The notes below the pieces were generated by a model. That model was not told the DNA's origin. It did not search any database and worked only from the letters and a program-made list of their open reading frames with translations. Positions 16,708-25,393 of a DNA stretch of 64,000 nucleotides are shown here, one piece after another; positions within the stretch are counted from its first letter, which is position 1; each line of letters opens with the position of its first letter. Source of the DNA: Lentisphaeria bacterium (GTDB lineage: Bacteria; Verrucomicrobiota; Lentisphaeria; Victivallales; Victivallaceae); assembly GCA_018265615.1 (NCBI GenBank), contig JABLYX010000007.1, positions 1 to 64,000 of the forward strand, in the 5' to 3' direction. The position numbers were made by a program, and so were the translations under genes.

Positions 16708-17391
16708 TTACCGGTAAAAATTCCGGGACAGAGCACTCCACTCCTGCATGACCCGGCGCCAGCCGAGCAGCCTCGCGCGGCCGTCAAAGAAAGAAGCGTT
16801 GATGCTCTTTCTGTGCCGGTAAGCGACCCTTCCGTCACCGCTGAGCTCACCCGTGAGGAAATACCCCTTGGCGCTGTCGGGATCCTGCGTGTAAAGCAGG
16901 GAGTCGAGCCCGTCCGCCCAGGCCATCGAGCCGGAAGGGCGCCTGAGACGGGTCACTTTGAAAGCGACCGTCTTCATGGTGCTGTCCTCCTCGTAAAGAT
17001 CCTGATAGGTATGCCCGTAAGACCGGATCGGGGAGTAGTTGGAAGCAGGATCGGTGCAGGCCATGGAGAGCGGGCAGACCAGAGATTTCCACTCCAGTTT
17101 CCGGGAGCTCAGGTGCGGCATTCTTCCCAGCAGGCGGCAGAATGCCGTGTTGTACATGAAAAGTCCGCAGTTCCGGTCATAGCTTTCCGGTCTCAGCGGC
17201 GGCCAGAAATCCTGATGGTCCGAGGCGTACATCATGGCGGCCTGCGTATATTGCTTCAGGATGCCGGCGCAGGTTGTTCCGCGGGCCGCATCGCGGACCC
17301 CCGACAGGGCGGGCAGGAGCATCGCGGCCAGAATGGCGATGATCGCAATCACGACCAGGAGCTCGATCAGTGTGAATATCCGGTTTCTCAT
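16708..17391 (-). CDS. Prepilin-type protein with H-x9-DG motif (module 1)
   Basis: A 227-residue protein. It opens MRNRIFTLIELLVVIAIIAILAAMLLPAL: a class III prepilin leader of only five residues, then the hydrophobic helix of type II secretion pseudopilins or type IV pilins. The residue before the cleavage-site Phe is Ile rather than the usual Gly. The globular part ends with RHRKSINASFFDGRARLLG, giving the H-x9-DG motif of the large PVC prepilin families. A perfect AAAGGAGG lies 4 nt before the ATG. Upstream is an AraC regulator; downstream are a beta-helix protein and a WbsX-like enzyme. It probably acts at the envelope, perhaps as a substrate-specific secretion or display component. Confidence 0.85.
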   Translation of the reverse strand: MRNRIFTLIELLVVIAIIAILAAMLLPALSGVRDAARGTTCAGILKQYTQAAMMYASDHQDFWPPLRPESYDRNCGLFMYNTAFCRLLGRMPHLSSRKLEWKSLVCPLSMACTDPASNYSPIRSYGHTYQDLYEEDSTMKTVAFKVTRLRRPSGSMAWADGLDSLLYTQDPDSAKGYFLTGELSGDGRVAYRHRKSINASFFDGRARLLGWRRVMQEWSALSRNFYR

Positions 17392-17421
17392 GGCGCCTCC
17401 TTTGAGTTTCGCTGTACCATA

Positions 17422-17427
17422 ATTATA
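17422..17427 (-). promoter_or_regulatory. Consensus -10 box for the module 1 prepilin operon, without a clear -35
   Basis: TATAAT on the minus strand lies 31 bp before the prepilin ATG. No TTGACA-like element stands 16-18 bp upstream. A good -10 with no -35 fits an activator-dependent promoter, and the adjacent AraC-type gene is the obvious candidate. Confidence 0.4.
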
Positions 17428-17494
17428 CCCGGAGGAGAAGACAAAGTCTTGGACAGAATTTCACGGACCGGCCTGTACGGGGAGAAATATAATA

Positions 17495-18355
17495 TTATCC
17501 AATCGCTTTCTTTCGGAAAGCGAGGGGAGTCATTCCGGTTCTGCGGACGAAAATCCGATAAAAGTAACTGAGATCGTTAAAGCCGGTTTTGAAGCAGATC
17601 TCGGCAATCGGAAGCCCGGTCTCCTTCAGCAGCCGTTCCGCTTCCTCCAGCCGCCGGGTACGCATGGTATCCATGATGGTTTTCCCGGTGGCGCGGCGGT
17701 AGAGCTGGCAGAGGCGGGTTCTGCCGATTCCGGTTTCCGCAGCGAGGGAGGCAAGGTCGAAAGAGTCCCGGAAGTTATTGTCAATCCTGTGGTCGATGTA
17801 TCCGATCAGATTGCCTTCTCCGTTTTTGAGGAATCTTCTGATTCCCCGGCGGGATATGGCGATGAGAAGCTCCGTCAGACGCAGACGGATCATCATCCGG
17901 TAATTGGGTTCCTGCCTCCGGAACTCGCGAAGCAGATCGAGAATGACCTGCAGCAGGCCATGCCCTTCGTCGATGACGTAAAATTCACTGAAAGACGGCT
18001 CCTCCGGCTTGAAGACGGAAAAGAAATCGAACTCATTCTCCAGCCGGGCAAGCTCATCGCCGATCAGCGAAGGCAGGAAGAGAATATGATACAGCTCAAT
18101 CGATTCCGAAAAGATCCGGTAGTTGGTCTCCGAATCGGGATGCGTCAGCGCGATTGCGCCTTCGTGGAACGGACGGCTCCGGTCATTGATCAGAAACTCC
18201 CCCCGGCCGGAAACAGCATAGGAAACCTTCCAGAAATCCCGCCGGAAACGGGTTTTCTCCTCGTCATGCTGCCCCGGATAGTGGCGGATCCGCTCGATGA
18301 AGAAGGGAAAATCATCGCAGAAAAAACGCTGACGGTGGTAAAAGCTCAGTTTCAT
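17495..18355 (-). CDS. AraC-family transcriptional regulator (module 1)
   Basis: With the ATG at 18355 (GGGGGG 4 nt upstream) the protein has 286 residues. The N-terminal half is a cupin-like sensor (SYAVSGRGEFLINDRSRPFHEGAIALTHP..). The C-terminal 100 residues hold two helix-turn-helix motifs (FDLASLAAETGIGRTRLCQLYRR and LPIAEICFKTGFNDLSYFYRIFVRRTGMTPLAFRK), the standard AraC/XylS signature. It lies directly upstream of the module 1 prepilin, beta-helix and WbsX-like genes on the same strand. It most likely activates them in response to a sugar or oligosaccharide bound in the cupin pocket. The effector is unknown. Confidence 0.88.
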   Translation of the reverse strand: MKLSFYHRQRFFCDDFPFFIERIRHYPGQHDEEKTRFRRDFWKVSYAVSGRGEFLINDRSRPFHEGAIALTHPDSETNYRIFSESIELYHILFLPSLIGDELARLENEFDFFSVFKPEEPSFSEFYVIDEGHGLLQVILDLLREFRRQEPNYRMMIRLRLTELLIAISRRGIRRFLKNGEGNLIGYIDHRIDNNFRDSFDLASLAAETGIGRTRLCQLYRRATGKTIMDTMRTRRLEEAERLLKETGLPIAEICFKTGFNDLSYFYRIFVRRTGMTPLAFRKKAIG

Positions 18356-18418
18356 CACGCCCCCCTGCAACGTTCAATCAGAATACTTGCCGGCACACGG
18401 CAAAGCCGGAAAGCATAT

Positions 18419-19105
18419 CTACCGCGTTTTCTTCGCCGGCTGCTCCGGCGTCGAGTACAGAAAAAGCCGCTGCCCCGCTCCCTCCGGCAGCTCGAAAACC
18501 CCGGTGGTGTGCCATGTGGCCGGGAACTTCCGGCATGCGATCTCCAGCGCCGGAAGATCCTCCTCCGCCTGCTGCGGCGTCTTGTACAGAATGAACCTCC
18601 CCGTCTTGCGCTTGACGAAATCGCACGCATCGAGATAGATGACCGGGGCCGCCGCCACCGCGCGCGCCGTCACCACATCGAACTGATGCTTGATCTCCGG
18701 CCTGCGGTTCAATTCGCTGCTGCGCCCGTGGATCACGCGGACATTTTTCAGCCCGAGCTCAGCGGCGGCGCGCTCGACGAACGCCGCTTTCTTGCCGGTC
18801 GAATCGATCGGCGTGAGCCGCAGGTTCGGAAACGCCATCGCCAGCACCAGCGACGGGAATCCCGCACCGCAGCCGATATCCGCGATCTTCACATACTCCG
18901 TCGTCAGCTCCGGAAACTCCCGCGCGATCGAAAGCGAATCGGCCACATGCTTGATCGCGAACTCCTCCGGCTCCGTGATCCGGGTCAGGTTCATGGTCTG
19001 ATTGGTCGCTACGATGATGTCGCGCAACGCATCGCACCGCGCGGCGAATCCGGCCGGATCGGCAACGCCGCACGATGCCGCGTAAGAAGCAAGCTTGAAT
19101 GCCAT
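18419..19105 (-). CDS. rsmG: 16S rRNA (guanine-527-N7)-methyltransferase RsmG
   Basis: A 228-residue enzyme from the ATG at 19105 (GGGGAGAG about 8 nt upstream); the open frame continues to 19306 but the extra part is antisense-like and overlaps the upstream gene. It shows NLTRITEPEEFAIKHVADSL, the SAM-binding block KIADIGCGAGFPSLVLAMAFP, LTPIDSTGKKAAFVE and VTARAVAA, the ordered motifs of RsmG (GidB). It methylates G527 of 16S rRNA, and loss of this activity gives low-level streptomycin resistance in other bacteria. It is the last gene of the ten-gene operon starting at 29407, five bases after the membrane-protein stop. Confidence 0.93.
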   Translation of the reverse strand: MAFKLASYAASCGVADPAGFAARCDALRDIIVATNQTMNLTRITEPEEFAIKHVADSLSIAREFPELTTEYVKIADIGCGAGFPSLVLAMAFPNLRLTPIDSTGKKAAFVERAAAELGLKNVRVIHGRSSELNRRPEIKHQFDVVTARAVAAAPVIYLDACDFVKRKTGRFILYKTPQQAEEDLPALEIACRKFPATWHTTGVFELPEGAGQRLFLYSTPEQPAKKTR

Positions 19106-19110
19106 ACGTG

Positions 19111-19656
19111 TCACTCTCCCCTCGTCATGGCCGCGCCCCAGAACAGCGCGAGCGCAAGCACACACCAGAACCCGGCGCTCAAACTGCGCCAGGAGCCCGA
19201 ACGCGCGCAGAGCCGGATCCAGTCCCGCAGCGCGCTCGGCTTGCCCGAAACCCATATCCCGGCGATGCCGAAGATCCATGCGAGCACCGCGATCACTCCG
19301 GAGCACGGCGTATGCAGCTCGAAGCTTTTGTGTACGAGGTAATATGCTCCGAGGATCGCCGCGCCGCCGAGCGCCCGAGCCAGCGGGTAATCAACAAAGA
19401 AGTATCCGAGGACCGGCACCGCGATCGCAAGCGGCCACAGCAGCGGCACCAGGAATCCCGGCGAAACCACCGCCGCGTGCGGCACACACAGCGCCAGCGC
19501 GGCCCAGCCGATCACCATGCCGGGCGCCTTCGCCCTCGGCCACGGCTCGAACCGCGAAAGGTTGCCCGGCGAAAGCCGGAAAGTCCAGGCCGCTAACGCG
19601 GCGAAAAAGACGCCCGCGACGCCGAGCGCGATCCGATAAATCAGAAGTTCATTCAT
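19111..19656 (-). CDS. Small multi-pass membrane protein of unknown function
   Basis: A 181-residue, very hydrophobic protein with about five or six membrane helices (IALGVAGVFFAALAAWTF, MVIGWAALALCVP, FLVPLLWPLAIAVPVLGYFFV, ALGGAAILGAYYLV, GVIAVLAWIFGIAGIWV, FWCVLALALFWGAAM). I recognise no family motif. Its start overlaps the nudC end by 8 bp and its stop is five bases before rsmG, so it is translated as part of the operon. Nothing in the sequence indicates transport or catalysis. Confidence 0.75.
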   Translation of the reverse strand: MNELLIYRIALGVAGVFFAALAAWTFRLSPGNLSRFEPWPRAKAPGMVIGWAALALCVPHAAVVSPGFLVPLLWPLAIAVPVLGYFFVDYPLARALGGAAILGAYYLVHKSFELHTPCSGVIAVLAWIFGIAGIWVSGKPSALRDWIRLCARSGSWRSLSAGFWCVLALALFWGAAMTRGE

Positions 19657-20470
19657 CCGTATGGTTTCTCCTGTAATGATTCAGCCATTGATCGATAAGC
19701 CTGCGCGCGATGGAGCCGGGCGACGGAATCGCCGGCATGCCGGACGGCGTGCAGAAGCGCGCATCGGTGATCTCCTCCCCGTCCGGCCGGATTTCGCCTC
19801 CGGCATATTCGGCCGTGAATCCGGCCATCAGTGAATTCGGGTACGGCCAGCTCTGGCTGCCCATGTAGCGGATATTCTCCACTTCGAGCCCCACCTCCTC
19901 GCGGATCTCGCGGCGCACCGCCGACTCCATCGACTCGCCCGGCTCGACGAAACCCGCAATGAGGCTGTACATCCCCTCCCGGAACTTGCTGTTGTGCGCA
20001 AGCAGCAGCCGCCCCCGGGCATCCGTGATCGCCGTGATCACGGCGGGGGAGATCTGCGGATAGAAGACCGCGCCGCATTCCGGGCACTTGCGGGCGCACT
20101 CCTCGACGAGGTCCACGAGCTCATGCCCGCACGCGCCGCAGAACCTGCGGTTGCGCCGCCAGAACGCGAGCGTGCGCGCCCGGCAGACCGCGATCTGTTC
20201 GGATTCGGAAAGAACGGTCAGCGCCTCGCGGATCTCGATCCTGCGGAACAGCTCCGGCAGTTCTCCATCCTCCGTCCCGACCAGCGAACATGCCGCATCA
20301 TCGAGCCGGCCGATGCGCAAACGCTCGCCCTCCACGCGCCACTCCGACGAGCGCGGCAGCCGGCTCCCGGCGACCACGACCCGGTTCTCCGCGCAAAGCG
20401 ACACCAGGACCTCATCGGGGCCGGCCGGCTCCGTGAACAGGGCCGACGCCCCCGGATAAAACGTGCTCAT
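19649..20470 (-). CDS. nudC: NAD(+)/NADH pyrophosphatase, NudC-type Nudix hydrolase
   Basis: A 273-residue protein from the ATG at 20470, which overlaps the TatD gene stop by 4 bp. A zinc ribbon uses C111, C114, C129 and C132 (FCGACGHEL..RKCPECGA). The Nudix box spans about 173-195 (G-FVEPGE-SMESAVR-REIREEVGL) with all catalytic acids present. After it comes GSQSWPYPNSLMAGF, the NudC-specific motif (usually SQPWPFP-x-S). NudC cleaves NAD(H) to NMN(H) and AMP and can remove NAD caps from RNA. Length is standard. Confidence 0.92.
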   Translation of the reverse strand: MSTFYPGASALFTEPAGPDEVLVSLCAENRVVVAGSRLPRSSEWRVEGERLRIGRLDDAACSLVGTEDGELPELFRRIEIREALTVLSESEQIAVCRARTLAFWRRNRRFCGACGHELVDLVEECARKCPECGAVFYPQISPAVITAITDARGRLLLAHNSKFREGMYSLIAGFVEPGESMESAVRREIREEVGLEVENIRYMGSQSWPYPNSLMAGFTAEYAGGEIRPDGEEITDARFCTPSGMPAIPSPGSIARRLIDQWLNHYRRNHTDE

Positions 20471-21288
20471 TGCTCCACCCCGATGTTGTAGAACCGCATT
20501 CCGTTCGCGGTCGTGAGTTCCGCAATCTCCGCGATGCCGCGTCCGCGCTCTTCCGCGACGCGCGCGGCGATGAGCGCCAGGAACCCCGGATGGTTTTCGC
20601 TGCCCCGGTGCGGTGCCGGCGCGAGATACGGGGAGTCTGTCTCGATCAGCAGCCGGCCGTCCGGAATCACCGCCAGCGACTCGCGGATATTGTGCGCCCG
20701 GTTGAAGGTGACCATGCCGGTCACGCCGAGATATGCGCCGAGCGCGAGAAACCTGCGCGCCCACTCCGGCGTGCCGGAGAAGCAGTGCACCACGAACCGG
20801 CCGCCCTTTTCCGCAAACGGCGCAAGCAGCGCATAACCGTCCTCATACGCATCCCAGGCCTGGTCGCGGTTGCGCAGGTGCACGATCGCCGGCAGATCCC
20901 ATTCGAGCGCAAGATCGAGAAAATGTCCGAACATCCTCTTCTGCTCTTCCCTGGCCGAATGCTCGTAGAAATAGTCCAGCCCGAGTTCGCCGACCGCCTT
21001 GAGCTTCGGATGGTTCCGGAATTCGCTGAAGTCGTTCCCCTCCGCAAAGAATTTCTCCGCGTTGTGCGGGTGTACGCCCGCGGCGAAATACGCGGTTTCG
21101 ATGACCTGTGCGAATTCACGCGAGCGGCAGCTCTCGAGATAGTCGCCGCCCGCGGCCATGAGCCAGAGCCGGTCCGGCACGCAGATGCGTCCCTGCGGCG
21201 GCACGGCGGCGGCGGTCATGACGTTGCGGAAATACTCCCCGGGGGAGGTCTCTCCATAGTAGTGAAAGTGGGTATCAAACAGTTCCAT
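20467..21288 (-). CDS. TatD-family metal-dependent hydrolase (DNase-like)
   Basis: A 273-residue TIM-barrel hydrolase. Metal ligands typical of the family are visible: H7 and H9 in FDTHFHYYG, Glu in VGELGLDYFY, His in IVHLRNRD, His in VVHCFSGTPEW and Asp in IETDSPYLAPAPHRG. TatD proteins act as 3'-5' exonucleases or deoxyribonucleases, with roles in repair or nucleic acid turnover. The gene starts three bases after the AsmA-like stop and overlaps nudC by 4 bp. The linker after the HxH motif is longer than average (GETSPGEYFRNV). The exact substrate is unproven for this subfamily. Confidence 0.88.
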   Translation of the reverse strand: MELFDTHFHYYGETSPGEYFRNVMTAAAVPPQGRICVPDRLWLMAAGGDYLESCRSREFAQVIETAYFAAGVHPHNAEKFFAEGNDFSEFRNHPKLKAVGELGLDYFYEHSAREEQKRMFGHFLDLALEWDLPAIVHLRNRDQAWDAYEDGYALLAPFAEKGGRFVVHCFSGTPEWARRFLALGAYLGVTGMVTFNRAHNIRESLAVIPDGRLLIETDSPYLAPAPHRGSENHPGFLALIAARVAEERGRGIAEIAELTTANGMRFYNIGVEQ

Positions 21289-21291
21289 TTC

Positions 21292-24200
21292 TCAGTTTTT
21301 CCAGAGTCCTTTGAATAGTTTCTGCAGTTCCTTGATCGTCCCGGCGCTCGGCAGTTTGTCGATCATGATGACCGGCTCGATCTTATTCGGGTCCGACGGA
21401 TCGGCCGAAGTGCCGATCAGTTTCAGTTCCTTGACTTTATTCAGCAGCGCGCCGAGGGAGCCTGTCGCGATCGACTCCAGGTGCACCAGCGGGTTGTCGA
21501 GCGTGCCTTCGATCGGAATCGTGGTCTGGATTCCGCCGACCGTAAGCTTCGAAACGAGGTCGAGCTTCCGTTCCCCCGCAAGGTCGAAAGTGCCCGAAAA
21601 CGCGAGGCGGCTGACCCAGTCGCCGAAGAACGCGCACTCATCGACGCGTACCTTCCCGTCATTCGCATGGAGCCGGACGCTCCCTTCGTCGAGACGGACC
21701 ATCTTGAGCTGCTTCTTCAGCGATTCGCTGCTGATGACGCTCTCCTTCCAGGCCGCGATATCCTCAGGGAGCAGCGAATTCAACTGCCCCGTCATTTCGA
21801 TCGGGAACAGCAGCAGCCGGCCGAACGGGCCGTTCGTCACCGTGTTCGGGATAGTCAGGTTCCGGAAACTCATCGCAAGCGATCCGGACATCGTTTCAAG
21901 ATATGAATCCGGCCTGCCGTCCTCGAGAAAGCGCAGATTCAGGTTGAACTCCCGCAACGTGCCGGCGGCCCCCTCCTGGGAGCTCCCGACGATCAGCTCC
22001 ATCAGGGGCGGCAGCGACAGCGGCTCGCTGCCGCGCAGCGCCGCGGAGAACAGGATCCCCTTTGCCGTGTTCGAACCGTGAAACTCCCCGTCATAGCGGG
22101 CGTTGTTGATCTGCAGAAGCAGATGATCGGTCAAAAATGAACCGGTTCGGAGCCGGATGCGCGTATCGAGATCCACGGCGAGGGCCGGCGTGAACCGGAT
22201 CCTCTGCAGCCGGCAGCCGAGATCCACCGGACGGCGGCCAAAATCGAGCCGCGGAACCTCATCCGCCTTCCGCGTCCCGCCCTCGGAACGCACGGGGAAC
22301 AGCGCCAACAGCTTTCCCGCATCGACCGCCGTCGACGCAAGCTGGACGGTGACGCCGCCTTCCGGCGAAGAGAGATCGGCGCGGCACTCTCCCGCAAGGT
22401 CGAAAAGCTGCGCCTCCCCCTGCTTCAATCCGGCGGTGATATGGCGCAGCAGCAGCCGGCGTTCATCCTTTTCGGCCATCAGCGAAAAAGAGCCGGTGTA
22501 AACCTTGCCCGGTTGCGAGGGCATGACCAGCTTGTCAAGGTCAAGCGCGCCGGAGCCGCGCAGCACCCGGAAGTTTTCACGCGCGACAACCTGCATCTTG
22601 CCGGTCAGCTGCGCCTCGGAAACCGTCCCCGGAGCAAGCAGCGTCAGGAACTGGTCATTCAGGTAGCGGATCGCCCAATCGCCGGAGTAGCTTGCGCGGC
22701 CGAGGTCCCACGTCCCCGGGCACTCCAACCGCAGCGCGGGCTTGCCGAGGCGGCGGAGATAGAAATTCAACGTGCGGAATTCGATGCTGCTCATCGTCGG
22801 CATATAGCAGGAAAACGCGCACTGCGCCGAAAAATCCCGGTAATCGCGCCCGTATGCCCGGGCGGCGAGTTCGTCGAAAGCGAGCTCGCCGGAAAACACC
22901 GCGGAACGGAAGCTGTGCGCGACCGACCCCTCCGCCGACAGCTTCACCTTTCCCGACCCGAACCGCATCCGCGGCCCGAGATACACATTCATTGCGGAAA
23001 CCGGCAGCTCGCCGGTGAGCTGCACCTTCAGGTCGCCCGGCGACGCCCCCCCCGCAGCGCCGAACCGGTACGGCCCGGCCTTCAGCTCCAGCGCGCGCAC
23101 GCCGTCCCGGTCGATTCCGGCTTCGAGGCGGCGCAGCAGAAGCGGCTCATTCTGCGCCGCTTTTTCGAGTTTGAAAACGATTTCGGCCGCGCCGAGCCCG
23201 AGTTTGCGGTATTCGGGCAGAAACGGTTCAAGCGCGGGACAGAGCCAGACCGCCAGCTCCGGAGTCAACCCCTCCAGCCGCCCGGAGAAGGCCCCGGCGA
23301 GATCGGTAAGCTCCCCCTCCCCCGAAAAATTCGCGCTGCCGAGGTCCGCGTCGTCATTCTTCAGCGCCAGCGACAGATTCCGGAGCGTCCAGTGAAAATC
23401 GCGCCGCAGCTCCACATCCAGCCCCGCGATGATCTCCGCCAGCTCGAACTTCCGGCCGTTCCAACGGCAACTGCTGCCGTTGACGCGGCCGGTCCCGAGC
23501 AGCGAGAACGCCGAAAGATTGTGCTTCAGCGTCAACTGCATGCGCGACGTGAAGTAGCCGGAGTCGAACTGAAACGCCGAATTCCCCGGAATCAGGAAAC
23601 GGAGCAGTTTCAGGTCGAACGCGCTGCATTCGAGGTCGAACACGGCCCGCTGCCCGGCCGACTGCGCCCGTTCCTTCCAGGAGTAACGGATCGGGCGCTG
23701 GAGCCGGAACGAGGCGGCCTCGCTCTCTTTCTCCGCCAGCGTCACCGCAAATTTCCGGAGGTCGATCGAGCTCTCCCCGAGATCGATCGCAAAATCGTAT
23801 TCGCCGTCGAGCCGCAGCGGCGGAAGCGTGATCCGTTCGAGGTCAAAAATCGCATCGCCGGTCCGGTCCGCCCGCAGGATGCCGGAAGCCACAAGTTTCC
23901 GTTTGCCGTAGGAGAAATTCCCGCGGTACTGCAACGCCGCACGGCCGGGGTTGAACCCGAACCCGAGGTCGAACAGCAGGGAAGTGACCTCCTCCGACAG
24001 CCGGCGGATGTCGATGTCGGCCTCTATCTCAAGCGGCTGGAAGCGGACGCGTCCGGAGATCTCCACCTCGCTTTGCTGCGTCCCCCCCTGGGACTGCATG
24101 AGCGTGAGCTTTTTCAGCGCAACCCCGTCCGGATCCCGGCTCCCCTCGAAGGAGAGCTCAAGCGCGCCGTCATTGAACGGCTCCCCGCTGATCGAGCCGA

Positions 24201-24906
24201 ACAGCCCGGAAAACGAGCAGGAGGTCTTGAACGTTTCCGGTGCGAGGCCCGCCCCGAGCTTCGAGTCGAATCCGAGCCGGAAGCGGCCCGCATCGATGTG
24301 GTTCGCCCGGCTGGAGGCGAGGCGCAGATCCCCCTCCGCCTCGAGCCGCAGCGGCCTGCCGTTCGCAAACCGGTCGGCGGTCAGCCTGAGCCCGGTCAGC
24401 TCAAGAGCGCTGCCCGCCTCAGGATCCCCGAAGATCAGCCGCAACCTGGAGTCGCGGAACACAACGTCTTTGAGGTCGATCGCAAACGGCTTCGACGGCC
24501 CGGATGCATGCCCGCCCGGTGATGAAACCGGCGGGCTCCCGTGAAAGATGCTCCAGCGCCCGTCTCCGGTATGGTACAGCGTCAGCTCCGATTGCTCCAT
24601 CCTCACGCCGGAGAGCTTCAGCGCGCCTCCGGCCAGGGTGGACAGAGCGTAGTGCGCCTCCGCTTTTCCGGCGCGGAAATAAGGCTGCTCCTCCGGGCCG
24701 ACCCGGAGTTTGTCCACCGAGAGCCGCGAGCGGAAGAGCGACCATTCAACCCGTTCCGCCGAAATCTCCACCCCGGCCCGGCTGCTCAGGAACGGCAGCA
24801 CCGCCGAGGTCAGGAAAAATGATCCGGTCAGGAAAAAGAACGCAAGAACAGCGATCAACGCGGCGACGAGCAGCGTCAAAAGCGTGATCTTATACCGCTT
24901 CTTCAT
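21292..24906 (-). CDS. AsmA-like envelope protein
   Basis: A 1204-residue protein from the ATG at 24906, followed by one N-terminal membrane helix (KITLLTLLVAALIAVLAFFFLTG). The rest is a very long beta-rich periplasmic region with repeats of short amphipathic strands. It begins PFLSSRAGVEISAERVEWSLFRSRLSVDKLRVG, typical of the AsmA N-terminus, and ends with the AsmA_2-like block RLAFSGTFDLAGERKLDLVSKLTVGG. AsmA/TamB relatives form hydrophobic grooves that carry phospholipids between the inner and outer membranes. The protein therefore supports a diderm envelope. The Shine-Dalgarno is poor, so coupling to the upstream ORF is likely. Confidence 0.75.
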   Translation of the reverse strand: MKKRYKITLLTLLVAALIAVLAFFFLTGSFFLTSAVLPFLSSRAGVEISAERVEWSLFRSRLSVDKLRVGPEEQPYFRAGKAEAHYALSTLAGGALKLSGVRMEQSELTLYHTGDGRWSIFHGSPPVSSPGGHASGPSKPFAIDLKDVVFRDSRLRLIFGDPEAGSALELTGLRLTADRFANGRPLRLEAEGDLRLASSRANHIDAGRFRLGFDSKLGAGLAPETFKTSCSFSGLFGSISGEPFNDGALELSFEGSRDPDGVALKKLTLMQSQGGTQQSEVEISGRVRFQPLEIEADIDIRRLSEEVTSLLFDLGFGFNPGRAALQYRGNFSYGKRKLVASGILRADRTGDAIFDLERITLPPLRLDGEYDFAIDLGESSIDLRKFAVTLAEKESEAASFRLQRPIRYSWKERAQSAGQRAVFDLECSAFDLKLLRFLIPGNSAFQFDSGYFTSRMQLTLKHNLSAFSLLGTGRVNGSSCRWNGRKFELAEIIAGLDVELRRDFHWTLRNLSLALKNDDADLGSANFSGEGELTDLAGAFSGRLEGLTPELAVWLCPALEPFLPEYRKLGLGAAEIVFKLEKAAQNEPLLLRRLEAGIDRDGVRALELKAGPYRFGAAGGASPGDLKVQLTGELPVSAMNVYLGPRMRFGSGKVKLSAEGSVAHSFRSAVFSGELAFDELAARAYGRDYRDFSAQCAFSCYMPTMSSIEFRTLNFYLRRLGKPALRLECPGTWDLGRASYSGDWAIRYLNDQFLTLLAPGTVSEAQLTGKMQVVARENFRVLRGSGALDLDKLVMPSQPGKVYTGSFSLMAEKDERRLLLRHITAGLKQGEAQLFDLAGECRADLSSPEGGVTVQLASTAVDAGKLLALFPVRSEGGTRKADEVPRLDFGRRPVDLGCRLQRIRFTPALAVDLDTRIRLRTGSFLTDHLLLQINNARYDGEFHGSNTAKGILFSAALRGSEPLSLPPLMELIVGSSQEGAAGTLREFNLNLRFLEDGRPDSYLETMSGSLAMSFRNLTIPNTVTNGPFGRLLLFPIEMTGQLNSLLPEDIAAWKESVISSESLKKQLKMVRLDEGSVRLHANDGKVRVDECAFFGDWVSRLAFSGTFDLAGERKLDLVSKLTVGGIQTTIPIEGTLDNPLVHLESIATGSLGALLNKVKELKLIGTSADPSDPNKIEPVIMIDKLPSAGTIKELQKLFKGLWKN

Positions 24907-24937
24907 CCGGACCAAATTGCCGCCTCGCGATTCCGCC

Positions 24938-25393
24938 TTACTTGCCGCCGAGCTGCTTTTGCAGTTCAGCCTGGAAATCGCGGACATCCTCCTCGGTCGG
25001 CTGTTCGCCGCGCAGATTCTCGATGCCGAGGCGGCCGTAGGAGTCGACATACCAGTCGGCCGACGACCCCGAACGGAACGTGACCGTGCCGGAGAGCGCG
25101 GTGCCGGGGCGGACCAGCTTGCTGATCTCCACCACGGTCTGCCCCGCGCCGGCCGCCGGCTGTGCCGGTGGCTTCTCCTCCGCGTCGCCGCCCTCATCCA
25201 CGGGCTCGGCGGGCTTCGGGTCGCGCGCCCCCCAGTCGATACCCTCAAGCTCAGAAGCGAGAATGCGGATATCCATAAATGTATATTTCGTGCCGAACTC
25301 CCCGTTCACGAGCTTCTGCACGTCCGAAAGCGATTCGCCCTCGCTGATCTTCTGCGCCATGAAGCGCTTGATTTCCATCTCGTTGCTGTTCAT
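24938..25393 (-). CDS. Conserved hypothetical protein, operon-coupled to der
   Basis: A 151-residue soluble protein. Residues 1-55 look like a helical, HTH-like domain (EIKRFMAQKISEGESLSDVQKLVNGEFGTKYTFMDIRILASELEGIDW). An acidic Pro/Ala-rich linker (about 56-85) leads to a small beta domain (VVEISKLVRPGTALSGTVTFRSGSSADWYVDSYGRLGIE). No family name comes to mind. The ATG overlaps the der stop by 4 bp and the gene precedes the AsmA-like gene. The beta domain with GTVTF..W.VD.YGRLG appears well defined, so the protein is likely real and conserved in relatives. Confidence 0.75.
   Translation of the reverse strand: MNSNEMEIKRFMAQKISEGESLSDVQKLVNGEFGTKYTFMDIRILASELEGIDWGARDPKPAEPVDEGGDAEEKPPAQPAAGAGQTVVEISKLVRPGTALSGTVTFRSGSSADWYVDSYGRLGIENLRGEQPTEEDVRDFQAELQKQLGGK

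Noticed and set aside
18419..19306. Longer RsmG start giving 295 residues
   Set aside because: The extra 67 residues are antisense-like and overlap the upstream membrane protein. The ATG at 19105 has a good ribosome site and gives the usual RsmG length.
22441..24522. A 693-codon open frame opposite the AsmA-like gene
   Set aside because: Its protein is Arg/Pro/Glu-rich with no domain, and it is the antisense of a strongly coding gene. High GC third positions create such frames. The same holds for long antisense frames at 9838-11025, 15003-16706, 32529-34859 and 45274-46770.
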